DNA of 64,000 nucleotides from Jezberella montanilacus. GTDB lineage: Bacteria > Pseudomonadota > Gammaproteobacteria > Burkholderiales > Burkholderiaceae_B. Position numbers and translations under genes: made by a program. Where the stretch lies: assembly GCF_003003055.1 (NCBI RefSeq), contig NZ_PVTV01000018.1, positions 46,160 through 110,159 of the forward strand, given 5' to 3'. The notes under the pieces are model-generated. The model did no database searches and had not been told where the DNA came from. It saw nothing but the letters and a program-made list of their open reading frames with translations. Position 1 is the stretch's first letter; each line of letters opens with the position of its first letter. This document shows, piece after piece, positions 8,868 through 17,803 of the stretch.

Positions 8868-9644
8868 ATGAGCAAAGCACCAGTCCTTTTCGTTTCTCAC
8901 GGCGCTCCCACGTTCGCACTAGAGCCAGGTATGGCGGGGCCTAAGCTGACAGAATTCGGTAAACACCTCAAAGACGTAAAAGCCATTCTGATCGTCTCGC
9001 CCCATTGGGAGACCCCTCAGGTTGAAGTGACCACGGGCGAGACCTTTGCAACGATTCACGACTTTTACGGGTTTCCGAAGGCGCTGTATGAGCTTCAGTA
9101 TCCAGCAAAGGGTTCGCCTTTTTTCGCTCAACAAGTAATACAGTTGTTGAGTAACGGGGGGATCGAGGCGAGACCCAATACCGACCGCGGTCTGGACCAT
9201 GGCGCCTGGGTGCCCCTGAGGTATCTCGTTCCTGACGCGAGTCTGCCGGTTTTCCAGGTATCAATGCCAGCTGGACTGGATGTCGCGGGCGCCTATCAGT
9301 TGGGTCGACTGCTCGCGCCATTGCGAGAGCAGGGAGTGATGATTTTGGCATCGGGTTCGCTGACCCATAATCTAGGTGAGTTTCGTCTGGGTTTAGACGC
9401 TCCCCAGTCCTATGTAACCGAGTTTGTTAACTGGGTTAAAGAAGCCTTGGCTGACAATGACGACGATCGCATGCTTGCCTATCGTGAGACGGCGCCCCAT
9501 GCCACTCGTGCCCATCCGGGCGACGATCACTTCCTGCCTTTGTTAGTCGCTTTAGGCGCGCACGACAATCAGGATGCGTTCTCTGTGATTGAAGGGGGCG
9601 TCACCTATGGTTTTCTGTCTATGGACAGTTTCGTTTGGCAATGA
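8868..9644 (+). CDS. DODA-type (LigB superfamily) extradiol ring-cleavage dioxygenase, YgiD-like
   Basis: This 258-aa protein belongs to the class III extradiol dioxygenase fold. Metal and active-site histidines are visible at H11 (V-S-H-G-A-P), H46 (V-S-P-H-W-E), H111 (L-D-H-G-A-W) and in the later G-S-L-T-H-N and P-G-D-D-H-F segments. Bacterial YgiD-type members are 4,5-DOPA dioxygenases that open catechol rings. It has no obvious catabolic partner nearby; its start overlaps the open frame of the divergent DUF2798 gene but not its preferred start. Confidence 0.85.
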   Translation: MSKAPVLFVSHGAPTFALEPGMAGPKLTEFGKHLKDVKAILIVSPHWETPQVEVTTGETFATIHDFYGFPKALYELQYPAKGSPFFAQQVIQLLSNGGIEARPNTDRGLDHGAWVPLRYLVPDASLPVFQVSMPAGLDVAGAYQLGRLLAPLREQGVMILASGSLTHNLGEFRLGLDAPQSYVTEFVNWVKEALADNDDDRMLAYRETAPHATRAHPGDDHFLPLLVALGAHDNQDAFSVIEGGVTYGFLSMDSFVWQ

Positions 9645-9746
9645 TGTCTGACTGACATCATTCAACTGTGATGAACAGGCCACCTCTTGATCAGGCGAGG
9701 CGGCTTGCTGGATTGAACAGAGTTTGGGACTTTAACGCTCAGTCAG

Positions 9747-10535
9747 TTATTCAAGGTGACTTGGCTCGAGCCCAGTCGCTCGAATGGTATTTGCGTTCTT
9801 GGGCGAACCCAGAAAATCCACCAGTGCTTTGGCTTGCTCGGGCACTTTGCTTTTGGCGACGACCGCGGCTGAGAAGGGTGTGACGAGTTGCACGTCATCA
9901 GGCAACAGACCGATGATGTCGATCCCGCCACCGACCGCCATTAACTCGCTGCGTTGCTGGCAACCGAGTTCTGCTTCGCCTTTGGCAACGATTTCACCGA
10001 CTGGCGTGGCGGGTATTTGGCGCACTTTGTCTTTCATCTGCTCTGCGATACCGAGTTTGTCCATCAACTCTTTTTTGATGTATTCGCCGCTTGCGCTATC
10101 TGAATAAGCGATCGTTTTCGCGTTCAAAAAAGCAGCCCGTAATTTTTGCACGGTACTGATGTCCGGCTTTGGCGCCCCTTTTTTAACCGCGCAAGCGATT
10201 GGTGAATTGGCGAGCACAACTTTGCTGCCAGCCAAGAGTTTGCCTTGACTCATCAATTCATCCAGCGATCCGCCCACCATGATGACAACATCAATCGTTT
10301 CGCCGCGCTCAAGACGCAAAGGGATGGCATTTTTTGTTGTGCCCATTGATGGACCCCAGCCTGATACCAGTTTATGGTGGGTTTCTTTCTCAAAATCAGC
10401 AGCCAACTGTTTGTAGGCAGCCGCAAAGCCGCCTGAGCTGACGACCTGAATTTCTGCGCTGTGCGCGATGGGTGATAGCAATACCAGACCGAGCAAGGCA
10501 TTGCTCAAATGTGTCACAAGCGCAGAATGTCTCAT
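9747..10535 (-). CDS. Orphan ModA-like periplasmic substrate-binding protein
   Basis: The ATG at 10535 follows a GAGGAT ribosome site and starts a clear signal peptide (M-R-H-S-A-L-V... ending near A-H-S-A); the longer open frame overlaps the neighbour and is rejected. The 262-aa protein resembles molybdate-type type-2 binding proteins: V-V-S-S-G-G-F after the signal, R-G-E-T-I-D-V-V-I-M, and a C-terminal F-S-A-A-V-V segment. No ModB/ModC genes are nearby, so the ligand may not be molybdate; many such orphan proteins are annotated only as extracellular solute-binding proteins. It lies 34 bases after the ada-like gene on the same strand. Confidence 0.78.
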   Translation of the reverse strand: MRHSALVTHLSNALLGLVLLSPIAHSAEIQVVSSGGFAAAYKQLAADFEKETHHKLVSGWGPSMGTTKNAIPLRLERGETIDVVIMVGGSLDELMSQGKLLAGSKVVLANSPIACAVKKGAPKPDISTVQKLRAAFLNAKTIAYSDSASGEYIKKELMDKLGIAEQMKDKVRQIPATPVGEIVAKGEAELGCQQRSELMAVGGGIDIIGLLPDDVQLVTPFSAAVVAKSKVPEQAKALVDFLGSPKNANTIRATGLEPSHLE

Positions 10536-10569
10536 TTTTATCCTCAGTATTTTGGGTGATCGCTGTAAT

Positions 10570-11430
10570 TTACAACGGGGCGCCGGTTTCAATACCCGCT
10601 TGAGCCGTCTCCCAAGCCAGTAATGCGGCTTTTTTATCGATGCCCCAGCGGTAGTTGCCAAAGTCACCTGACTCGCGGATAACACGATGGCAGGGGATTA
10701 AATAGGCGAGGGTGTTTTTGGCAACTGCACTGCCGACCGCCCGCTGAGCCTTGGGTTGCCCGATCGCGCAAGCCAGATCACTATAGGACACGACACTGGC
10801 TAGCGGCGCTTTGATTAAGGCCTCCCAAACTTTGAGTTGAAAGTTTGTGCCCTTGAGCAAGAGTTTGATTTCTTTTTTTTCACCAGAGGGCTCAAATATA
10901 TATTGACCGTAGTGGTTGGCTTGGTCTGCGTTTGCGGATAGCGTGGCTCGTGGCCAGAGGCTAATGAGCTCTGTCAGCGCTTCAGCTTTGTCTTCATTAA
11001 ACGCCAGATGACAGATACCGCGCGAGGTCCAGGCAATCAGTACAAGCCCAAAACGGCATTCCATAAATCCATACTCGATCAAAACATCCTTGCCAAGCGC
11101 CTTGATTTCGCCGGGTGTCATCGCAACTGCCATGATCATTAAGTCGTGTAAACGGCCAGTCCCCGATAAGCCGCTATCCCAAGCTGCAGTCAGGACATTT
11201 TTGGACGATTGCAAGTTGGCGAGCGCCTGTTCTTTTGTTAGATATTGCAAAAATTTCTTCGGTGAAATCCCCGCCCAAGCGGTAAATACGCGCTGCAGGT
11301 GAAATTCACTTAAGTCGACCGCTCGAGCAATCTCCGCAAGCGAAGGTTGCTCATCCACATGCTGCTTAATAAAGTGGATTGCTTTTTCGACAACTTGATA
11401 GTGTTGATACTGTTGCTTGAGCTCAGTCAT
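10570..11430 (-). CDS. AraC-type HTH fused to methylated-DNA-protein cysteine methyltransferase (Ada-like, lacking the zinc domain)
   Basis: The 286-aa protein has an AraC-type DNA-binding domain (about residues 10-105) followed by an Ogt/MGMT domain whose active-site motif I-P-C-H-R-V lies at 245-250 (C247 accepts the alkyl group). The N-terminal metal-binding phosphotriester-repair domain of full Ada (about 80 residues with four cysteines) is absent. Proteins of this form repair O6-alkylguanine and may regulate an adaptive response. It appears to be first in a short unit with the ModA-like gene, an association with no obvious functional reason. Confidence 0.88.
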   Translation of the reverse strand: MTELKQQYQHYQVVEKAIHFIKQHVDEQPSLAEIARAVDLSEFHLQRVFTAWAGISPKKFLQYLTKEQALANLQSSKNVLTAAWDSGLSGTGRLHDLMIMAVAMTPGEIKALGKDVLIEYGFMECRFGLVLIAWTSRGICHLAFNEDKAEALTELISLWPRATLSANADQANHYGQYIFEPSGEKKEIKLLLKGTNFQLKVWEALIKAPLASVVSYSDLACAIGQPKAQRAVGSAVAKNTLAYLIPCHRVIRESGDFGNYRWGIDKKAALLAWETAQAGIETGAPL

Positions 11431-11549
11431 ATCGATGGCCTAAACGAATCTGGATTTTGATCGGCAGAACATTTCGTAATCAAAGGATAAACAGATCACA
11501 GTAAAAATAAAACCCGATTCTTGCGATTCACTGGCTTTCTGAACAATCG

Positions 11550-12419
11550 CTAGGATGACTGCTTTTGTACGGACATACTGGCGCTTAGTATCGCGCCAAT
11601 CATGAGCAGCCCCCCAATTAGTGTTCTCAAAGAGGGAATTTGATGAAAGAGCACCCAAGCGAACGCGATGGCGTAGACGGGTTCAAGCGACACAATCAAG
11701 CCTGCGGTTCGCGCATGTAATACCCTTAGACTCAAAATAAAGAGCAGATGCGCGAGCCCAGTGCACACAAGTCCCAGCACCAGGAGCCAGCCCCAGCTGG
11801 CTAGGCTGATTGTGTCGACACTTTGGATGGCCCACAGACTGAGTAATAGAAAGACGGTCATGTTCTGCCAGGCGGCCACTTGAAACGCGTTGACACCACT
11901 TAGGGCATGGCGGTTGATGACGGCGAGTATGCCAAACGTGGCTCCCGATAAAAGCCCCCAAAGCAAACCCTCGGTGGCACGGTCGGCCAGCGTGAATGAC
12001 GGCGTCACGAGTATTAATCCAACAGTCACCACGAGCAAACGTAGCCATTCGTCGCGCTTGACCTGCTCTTTCAAGATGAACCGCTCGATCAAAGTGATAA
12101 AAGCGGGAAAGCTTGCAAACCCTAAGGTGGCGACCGCGATGCCACCCACTTTGACTGATTGAAAAAACGTTCCCCAGTGTGCAGTCAGAAAAAAGCCAGA
12201 GAGCAGGATAGCTTGCCACTTTTTTCCCAGATTCTTCAGCGAAAGCGTGTTTTGTCGCAACATGACGGGGCTTGCGATTGAAAGAAATATCACTGCAAAC
12301 AGGGCGCGAGCCCAGGTGATCGTGATGGCATCAGCTTGGATCAGCTCACCGAGAACGCCGGTCATGCCGAAACAAAAGGCGACCAAATGAATCGCCAGGA
12401 GCGCTTGTAGCCGCGTCAT
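11550..12419 (-). CDS. DMT superfamily transporter (EamA domains)
   Basis: The protein has about ten membrane helices in two EamA repeats, at the typical length of roughly 290 aa; the second repeat contains the characteristic S-L-E-P-V-Y-A-I-A-F motif. The ATG at 12419 is used; a TTG at 12428 overlaps the stop of the MATE gene (TTGA) and is an alternative coupled start. It is the third gene of a cupin-MATE-DMT unit and probably exports a small metabolite or drug. Substrate unknown. Confidence 0.83.
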   Translation of the reverse strand: MTRLQALLAIHLVAFCFGMTGVLGELIQADAITITWARALFAVIFLSIASPVMLRQNTLSLKNLGKKWQAILLSGFFLTAHWGTFFQSVKVGGIAVATLGFASFPAFITLIERFILKEQVKRDEWLRLLVVTVGLILVTPSFTLADRATEGLLWGLLSGATFGILAVINRHALSGVNAFQVAAWQNMTVFLLLSLWAIQSVDTISLASWGWLLVLGLVCTGLAHLLFILSLRVLHARTAGLIVSLEPVYAIAFAWVLFHQIPSLRTLIGGLLMIGAILSASMSVQKQSS

Positions 12420-12424
12420 TGTGT

Positions 12425-13795
12425 TCAACGACGACTCAGCCCGGTTTCCTTAAACCAGGTTCGCCGATAGACCGCAGTGGCGATGATGGTGCCATAAGTG
12501 CACATAGCGAAGGCACTCACCGCGAAAAACCACTGAAGCGATTGCGTCCACTGGAAAACAAACCAGCCCAGGACGGCTGCAATGAACAGTCTTAGAATAC
12601 CCGCTGTTAAAGGCCAAAACAGCCGCTGCGCACCTTGAGATGCAAAATAAAGCGCGAACCCCATCGAGAAGAAACCAAAGAAAGGGCCGACAATGCGCAG
12701 GAACAAAGCGCCCGCTTCAATCATTTGCCGTTCAGCTCCAAATAGGCTCATCCATGCCTCTGGCCAGATGGCCGCCAAAAGGCCGACCACTTCAGCCAAG
12801 GTAAACGCCAGCGCAGCACCGGTCAGCGCAATCTTGAGCGCTCTTTCGGGTTGTTTGGCCCCGAGGTTGGAGGCGACCATGGCAACCAGTGGTGCCCCAA
12901 TCCCGAAAGCAACCGGGAAGATAAAGTACTCAAGTCTTGCCGCGATGCCATAGCCTGCCAGCGCAGCCGTCCCTGCAAACGAACCAACCAGGGCGGTCGT
13001 CGAGGCAATTAAGCCGTTGGTCAACAAGGGGTTGATCATGGCAAAGCCGCCCACGATCAGAATGTTGCGCATGGGACCCCATTTCAGGGCGCATCGTTGT
13101 AACCGCGCCAGGTTGCGACCTGACAGGCAGTACCAGAGAAAAATTGACGTGCCTGCGGCGTAATACAGAACAAAAGCCCAGCCAGCGCCAGCGATACCAA
13201 GCGCGGGGAAAGGGCCAAGACCAAAGATCAAGCAAGGTGAAATAGGGACCAGTAACAAAGCGCCAACCAGGTTGACAGCGGCTGGAACAAACATATTGCC
13301 AGAACCGCGGATCGCGCTCGCTAATGCGTTCATGATCCACATGAGAACCAAGGCCGTGAACGCGACACCCGAGTAAGCCATGGCGGCATCAAGCGCCTCG
13401 CCGGTGACTCCCATCAGCTTGAAAAGCGGTTGCCGAAACAGTAACAGCAGGCTGGCACAAGTCACACCCAAGCCCGCATTGAGCACGACGGCATGCAAGA
13501 CCAGGCGGTTCGCCAGTTCGTTATCCTTCGCACCAAGTGCCCGCGCGATGGCAGAAGAAATCCCACCACCCATGGCACCCTGTGACATGGTCTGCATCAG
13601 CATAATGATGGGTAAGACGACAGCGGCACCCGCTAACGCGCTCACACCCAGATGAGAGATAAACCAGGTTTCAACGAGACCAGTACTGGCCTGTGCCACC
13701 ATCATCAGCACGTTCGGCCAGGCAAGACCGATCAGGGTTACTAAAATTGGCCCAGAGAGCATGGCCTCCAGGCGGGCCGTTCGGGCATTACTCAC
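12425..13795 (-). CDS. MATE family efflux transporter
   Basis: This 456-aa protein with twelve predicted helices shows the two-lobe internal repeat of MATE exporters, with conserved segments such as G-L-V-E-T-W-F-I-S-H-L-G near residue 40 and the matching P-L-V-A-M-V-A-S-N-L-G in the second half. Its GTG start overlaps the stop of the preceding cupin gene by four bases (GTGA), and its end overlaps the DMT open frame, so all three are probably translated as one unit. MATE proteins expel cationic drugs or metabolites using a sodium or proton gradient. Confidence 0.88.
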   Translation of the reverse strand: MSNARTARLEAMLSGPILVTLIGLAWPNVLMMVAQASTGLVETWFISHLGVSALAGAAVVLPIIMLMQTMSQGAMGGGISSAIARALGAKDNELANRLVLHAVVLNAGLGVTCASLLLLFRQPLFKLMGVTGEALDAAMAYSGVAFTALVLMWIMNALASAIRGSGNMFVPAAVNLVGALLLVPISPCLIFGLGPFPALGIAGAGWAFVLYYAAGTSIFLWYCLSGRNLARLQRCALKWGPMRNILIVGGFAMINPLLTNGLIASTTALVGSFAGTAALAGYGIAARLEYFIFPVAFGIGAPLVAMVASNLGAKQPERALKIALTGAALAFTLAEVVGLLAAIWPEAWMSLFGAERQMIEAGALFLRIVGPFFGFFSMGFALYFASQGAQRLFWPLTAGILRLFIAAVLGWFVFQWTQSLQWFFAVSAFAMCTYGTIIATAVYRRTWFKETGLSRR

Positions 13796-14295
13796 GCGAT
13801 GATGTCGTAGGCCATTCGTTTAACACCAGCGAGATTTTTGCCTTCGATGCGAATGAGTTGGGTGGGGCCTGTGCGTTTGGGAGAATGCAGGTCACCAACC
13901 TGGTAGGCGTGAGCAACGCCGGGCGTCAGTGCATAAGACCGGGTCATTTTTGCTTTGCCGGGTTTGTCCATCGTGGCCGACTCGACGATTTCGTAATCAA
14001 ACATTTCTGTTTCACCACGCGCTTGTCCGTATATGGCCCAAGTGCTTTCATGGTCGTGTGGCGGGGCAGTTTTAGCACTGTCGTAGTTGTGGGCGACGAT
14101 ACAGAAACCGAGCTCGGGATCTTGATAAATCACATTGCGCTCTGAGGTTTCTGCACTGACGCAACGATCAACGAACTGAGCGTCTTTCAGCGCGTGCGAG
14201 AGCAACTTGGCGACTTCGGTGACACCCTGAGAGCCCGGTTGGGCTTTGAGCGTCGAGCGGCATTGTGAGGCAAATTCTTCTAAGGTCAAACTCAT
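13792..14295 (-). CDS. Cupin-fold protein of unknown function
   Basis: The ATG at 14295 is preferred because AGGAGA lies seven bases upstream; the open frame extends 14 codons further without a ribosome site. The 167-aa protein has cupin-like metal-binding pattern P-P-H-D-H-E followed by a G-x-x-x-G-E-T-E-M-F segment and a later P-G-V-A-H-A-Y-Q-V motif, the usual two conserved boxes. Enzymes of this fold include cysteine-dioxygenase-like proteins, but a specific reaction cannot be assigned. It overlaps the MATE exporter gene by four bases, suggesting that the substrate or product of the cupin is related to the exported compound. Confidence 0.72.
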   Translation of the reverse strand: MSLTLEEFASQCRSTLKAQPGSQGVTEVAKLLSHALKDAQFVDRCVSAETSERNVIYQDPELGFCIVAHNYDSAKTAPPHDHESTWAIYGQARGETEMFDYEIVESATMDKPGKAKMTRSYALTPGVAHAYQVGDLHSPKRTGPTQLIRIEGKNLAGVKRMAYDIIA

Positions 14296-14444
14296 GCGGA
14301 AGTCTCCTGTAATTGGATTTTTGATCCATGTATGCAATCCGATCTTCAGATTCTACATCCCAGCGTTGCTAATGTAAGTCCTGCTAAAGTGTCGATGAAT
14401 AAGCTCCGATTGAACGGAGTGATGCGAAGGGGAAGAAATAAACC

Positions 14445-15320
14445 ATGATAATAAAATACATAGACGCCAACGGCGTGAAATTTGCTTACCATGAACATGG
14501 TGAGGCTACGGCCCCCACAGTGATGCTGTTGCATGGTTTTCCTGACATCGCCACCACCTGGAGCCATCAAATCCCCCCTTTGGTGGCGCAAGGCTTCCGG
14601 GTCATTACACCTTATCTAAGAGGCTACCCGCCCACAGAAGTACCTGCACACGGCTTCTATGACAAAGCCACGCATACGGCAGATATTGTTGCCCTGATCA
14701 AGCTGCTCGGGCAAAACAAGCCGGTCTATCTGGTTGGACAAGACTGGGGAGCCATCATTGGATACGCCGTCTTGGCTTCGCACCCGGAGCTCATTGCACG
14801 GGCAGTGTTGATGGCGGTGCCGCATCCTGGGCAGGTCACGGCAAGTCTGACTGACCCCAAGCATATTCATCGGTCATTTCACTGGTGGTTTTTTCAGTTG
14901 CCTGAGCTGCCTGAAAAAGCGCTGCTTGAAAACGATATGGCTTTCATTGATTACCTGTGGTGTTATTGGACAACACCCGGGCATAACGATGAAGCGCATA
15001 TCCGTGAGATCAAGAACACACTCAAGCAACCAGGCGTCCTCACCGCAACGCTGGGTTATTACCGCGCCATGTTTGATCTCAGTAAGGCAGATCCGTCACT
15101 GATGGGCTTAAGAGAGTTAATGGCCAGACCCATCAGCGTCCCGACACTGGCATTGTGCGGCGCGGATGATTTGCGTGCTGAGTTGATGCAGGATCAAGCG
15201 CGTTACTTCACCAACGAATATGACTTTAAATTGGTCGATCAGGCTGGCCACTTTTTGCATCGCGAGCAACCAGAACAAGTCACTCAACTTCTTCTGGACT
15301 GGTTAAAAAAAGGACGCTGA
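14445..15320 (+). CDS. Alpha/beta hydrolase, epoxide hydrolase/haloalkane dehalogenase-like
   Basis: This 291-aa hydrolase carries the H-G-F-P-D oxyanion motif at residues 30-34, the nucleophile elbow G-Q-D-W-G-A with D100 as nucleophile, and a late A-G-H-F catalytic histidine. An aspartate nucleophile places it with epoxide hydrolases and dehalogenases rather than esterases. An AAGGGGAAG ribosome site precedes the ATG. It converges with the GNAT acetyltransferase gene and is one of several unrelated alpha/beta hydrolases within 3 kb. Substrate unknown. Confidence 0.86.
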   Translation: MIIKYIDANGVKFAYHEHGEATAPTVMLLHGFPDIATTWSHQIPPLVAQGFRVITPYLRGYPPTEVPAHGFYDKATHTADIVALIKLLGQNKPVYLVGQDWGAIIGYAVLASHPELIARAVLMAVPHPGQVTASLTDPKHIHRSFHWWFFQLPELPEKALLENDMAFIDYLWCYWTTPGHNDEAHIREIKNTLKQPGVLTATLGYYRAMFDLSKADPSLMGLRELMARPISVPTLALCGADDLRAELMQDQARYFTNEYDFKLVDQAGHFLHREQPEQVTQLLLDWLKKGR

Positions 15321-15323
15321 CCA

Positions 15324-15836
15324 TCACGCAGCGGGTGGACCTTCACTGAGCTTGAGCTGCAAGAAAGCCAGGTCAAGCCATCGGCCAAACTTTGTGCCGA
15401 CTTCAGGCATCAGGCCCACTTCAACAAATCCCAGTTTTTTGTGAAGTTCGATCGAGGGCTGATTGCCAGCCTCGATTGCTGCAACCATCACATGCTTGCC
15501 GATTGCTTGTGCCCTGACAATCAAGGCTTTCATCATTTGAAGCCCCAGCCCTAACCCACGAGCGTCCTTGTGTACGTAAACCGAGTGCTCGACCGTGTAC
15601 TTATAGCCATCATGGGGACGCCAGTCACCAAAGCTTGCGTAACCCAGCACCTTGTTCTGCCCGTCGACAACAACCAGGACGGGATAGCCGAGCTTGTTGC
15701 GATCGGCCATCCAATTGACACGGTTAGGCGTGTCCACCGTGATGTCGTTCCAGATGGCGGTGGTGTTGATCACTGCGTCGTTATAGATTTCCATGATGCT
15801 GGCAGCATCGGCAGGTAAAGCGTCTCTGATTTCCAT
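15324..15836 (-). CDS. GNAT family N-acetyltransferase (phosphinothricin/methionine-derivative type)
   Basis: This 170-aa protein follows the Pat/MnaT (YncA) pattern: M-E-I-R-D-A at the start, I-Y-N-D-A-V-I-N-T-T-A-I-W near residue 21, an acetyl-CoA-binding segment R-G-L-G-L-G-L-Q-M-M, and the late H-K-K-L-G-F-V-E-V-G motif. Members acetylate the amino group of phosphinothricin, methionine sulfoximine or related compounds. It converges with the epoxide-hydrolase-like gene four bases away. Confidence 0.85.
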   Translation of the reverse strand: MEIRDALPADAASIMEIYNDAVINTTAIWNDITVDTPNRVNWMADRNKLGYPVLVVVDGQNKVLGYASFGDWRPHDGYKYTVEHSVYVHKDARGLGLGLQMMKALIVRAQAIGKHVMVAAIEAGNQPSIELHKKLGFVEVGLMPEVGTKFGRWLDLAFLQLKLSEGPPAA

Positions 15837-15849
15837 TCTTTGAGTTTCC

Positions 15850-16602
15850 CTAGGCGACGGGTCGATGACGGGCTAAAAATTCGCGTGCTTGCGCAACCGC
15901 TACAGGGATCAGCTCTGGCGATGTTTTCCAGGGATAAATGCTGACCTCTGATTTAGGCGCCAAGCTGACGACTTCCATCGCAATGTCATAGGGATGAGGA
16001 GGGCTGTCATCAGGCATGACGAACACGGGCGTGTGGCAATTGCGCACGGTGTCACGATCGACAGTGTAGACAAAATCCCCACGCTTCAGATACATATTGT
16101 TGAGAAACGCTTCAACCAGGGTCATGTTTAATTCGGGCCGTTGCGCGCAAAGCGTCGGTCCCCACTTTGCCATATTGCTCTCGTAGCCCAAGCGAGGCTT
16201 TTCGTGTCGCCAGCCACTGGGTTGCGCAGTCACTGCTGCGATGACTCGCTCAGGCGAACGCTTGAGCAGGTTCCAGATAAAGGGGCCGCCAATACAAAAT
16301 CCCATAATTAAGAATTTATCGATCCCGAGATGATCCATCAAGCCAAGTTGATCATCTGTAAACGAATCCCAAGGGCGATCGATTTCCAGCGGACCATTTG
16401 ATTTGCCACTGTAAGCGGTGCGCAGATCCATGGTGATGCAGCGATAACTGTCTCTAAATTCTTGCATCGGATCGAATGGCGAGAGCGTTGAAAAGAAAGC
16501 GCGCGATGAATCAAGACCACCCCCTGGGATGATGAGAAGCGGTGGTCCTGAGCCTTCCTCTTCGTAATGGATGCGAACTGCGCCTTTTTCGAAAAACGGC
16601 AT
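15850..16602 (-). CDS. Alpha/beta hydrolase with a cysteine at the nucleophile position
   Basis: The ATG at 16602 is chosen because AGAGGT lies seven bases upstream and the family begins there; the open frame upstream adds 39 non-homologous residues. In the 250-aa protein the nucleophile elbow reads G-F-C-I-G-G with C103 in place of the usual serine, as in dienelactone hydrolases. An oxyanion segment I-P-G-G-G-L-D-S-S precedes it; the end of the protein has no obvious G-H-x histidine motif, so the catalytic histidine is uncertain. It follows the GNAT gene's start by 13 bases on the same strand. Substrate unknown. Confidence 0.78.
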   Translation of the reverse strand: MPFFEKGAVRIHYEEEGSGPPLLIIPGGGLDSSRAFFSTLSPFDPMQEFRDSYRCITMDLRTAYSGKSNGPLEIDRPWDSFTDDQLGLMDHLGIDKFLIMGFCIGGPFIWNLLKRSPERVIAAVTAQPSGWRHEKPRLGYESNMAKWGPTLCAQRPELNMTLVEAFLNNMYLKRGDFVYTVDRDTVRNCHTPVFVMPDDSPPHPYDIAMEVVSLAPKSEVSIYPWKTSPELIPVAVAQAREFLARHRPVA

Positions 16603-16751
16603 GGTAATGACCTCTGTTAAGCTCTTTTCAATGTGATAATTCTTGCAGATCGTCTCGATCTGCCAAGCAACTATACGAGAAATTGCTGGGTTGGGTACAG
16701 GTATCGATTCAGGCAGCAAGTTACCGGCATGTATAAATGGGAGTCTTTTTA

Positions 16752-17774
16752 ATGCGCACGCTGATCAGTAAATCTTTTAGGTCGCTAATGTTCGCCGTGT
16801 GCCTGGCTGGTGGTCAGGTGATGGCCGAGGAAAAAACCTACGGCGTCGAATTACAAGGCTTTCAATATCCTTACCCGCTGATGCACTACAGGTTTGTCTC
16901 GCAGGGTCAGCCCATGCAGATGGCTTACATGGATGTGAGTCCTGAGGGCAAGCCCAACGGGCATACGGTCGTCCTGATGCATGGCAAGAATTTCTGTGGC
17001 GCGACTTGGGAAACCACCATCGCAGCGCTATCGCACAATGGTTACCGCGTCATCGTGCCTGATCAGATTGGTTTCTGTGCGTCAACGAAACCGCCACACT
17101 ATCAATACAGCTTTCAGCAATTGGCGACCAATACGTTTGCGCTATTGCAAAGCATCGATGCGTCTCGCGTCATCCTGTTGGGCCATTCGACAGGCGGGAT
17201 GCTGGCGACCAGGTTTGCGTTGATGTATCCAAAAGATACTGAGCAATTATTGATGGTTAATCCTATCGGGCTGGAGGACTGGAAAGCGCTTGGTGTGCCC
17301 AGTCGCACGGTGGATCAGTGGGTGGAGCGCGAACTGAAGGTCTCGGCTCAGGGCATCAGGGACTATGAGAAAAATGTCTATTATGTCGGCCGCTGGAAAC
17401 CCGAATATGAAAAGTGGGTCGATATGCTGGCTGGCCTGAATCGCGGTCCGGGGCACAAGCTGGTTGCGTTGAATTCAGCACTGATTTACGACATGATATT
17501 CACTCAACCCGTGGTGTATGAGTTCTCAAGGCTCACCGTGCCCACGACTTTGATGCTGGGGGATAAGGATACGACCGCGATCGGAAGCGATATCGCACCA
17601 CCCGAGGTCAAGGCTAAGCTTGGTCATTACAACGAATTGGGCAAACAGGTGATCAAGCTCATTCCCAAGGGGGCATTAATTGATTTCCCGGGCTTTGGGC
17701 ATGCGCCTCAGATTGAAGATCCGGCGATGTTTAATAAAGTGTTACTCGATGCGATCACAAGACCACATCGGTAA
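16752..17774 (+). CDS. Exported alpha/beta hydrolase
   Basis: The second ATG (16752) is preferred, with GGGAG eight bases upstream; this gives 340 aa and a signal peptide (M-R-T-L-I-S-K... ending near V-M-A). The catalytic pattern is complete: M-H-G-K-N-F oxyanion segment at about 76-81, G-H-S-T-G-G with S146 as nucleophile, and a late G-H-A-P histidine. The protein should act in the periplasm or be anchored outside the inner membrane. Similar secreted hydrolases act on esters or acyl compounds; the substrate is unknown. Confidence 0.85.
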   Translation: MRTLISKSFRSLMFAVCLAGGQVMAEEKTYGVELQGFQYPYPLMHYRFVSQGQPMQMAYMDVSPEGKPNGHTVVLMHGKNFCGATWETTIAALSHNGYRVIVPDQIGFCASTKPPHYQYSFQQLATNTFALLQSIDASRVILLGHSTGGMLATRFALMYPKDTEQLLMVNPIGLEDWKALGVPSRTVDQWVERELKVSAQGIRDYEKNVYYVGRWKPEYEKWVDMLAGLNRGPGHKLVALNSALIYDMIFTQPVVYEFSRLTVPTTLMLGDKDTTAIGSDIAPPEVKAKLGHYNELGKQVIKLIPKGALIDFPGFGHAPQIEDPAMFNKVLLDAITRPHR

Positions 17775-17803
17775 TTGCTAGCAGATCAGCTGGTGTCTGC
17801 GGG

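Noticed and set aside
9668..9883. Small plus-strand gene of 71 codons
   Set aside because: It overlaps the 3' end of the ModA-like gene on the other strand and has no family features.
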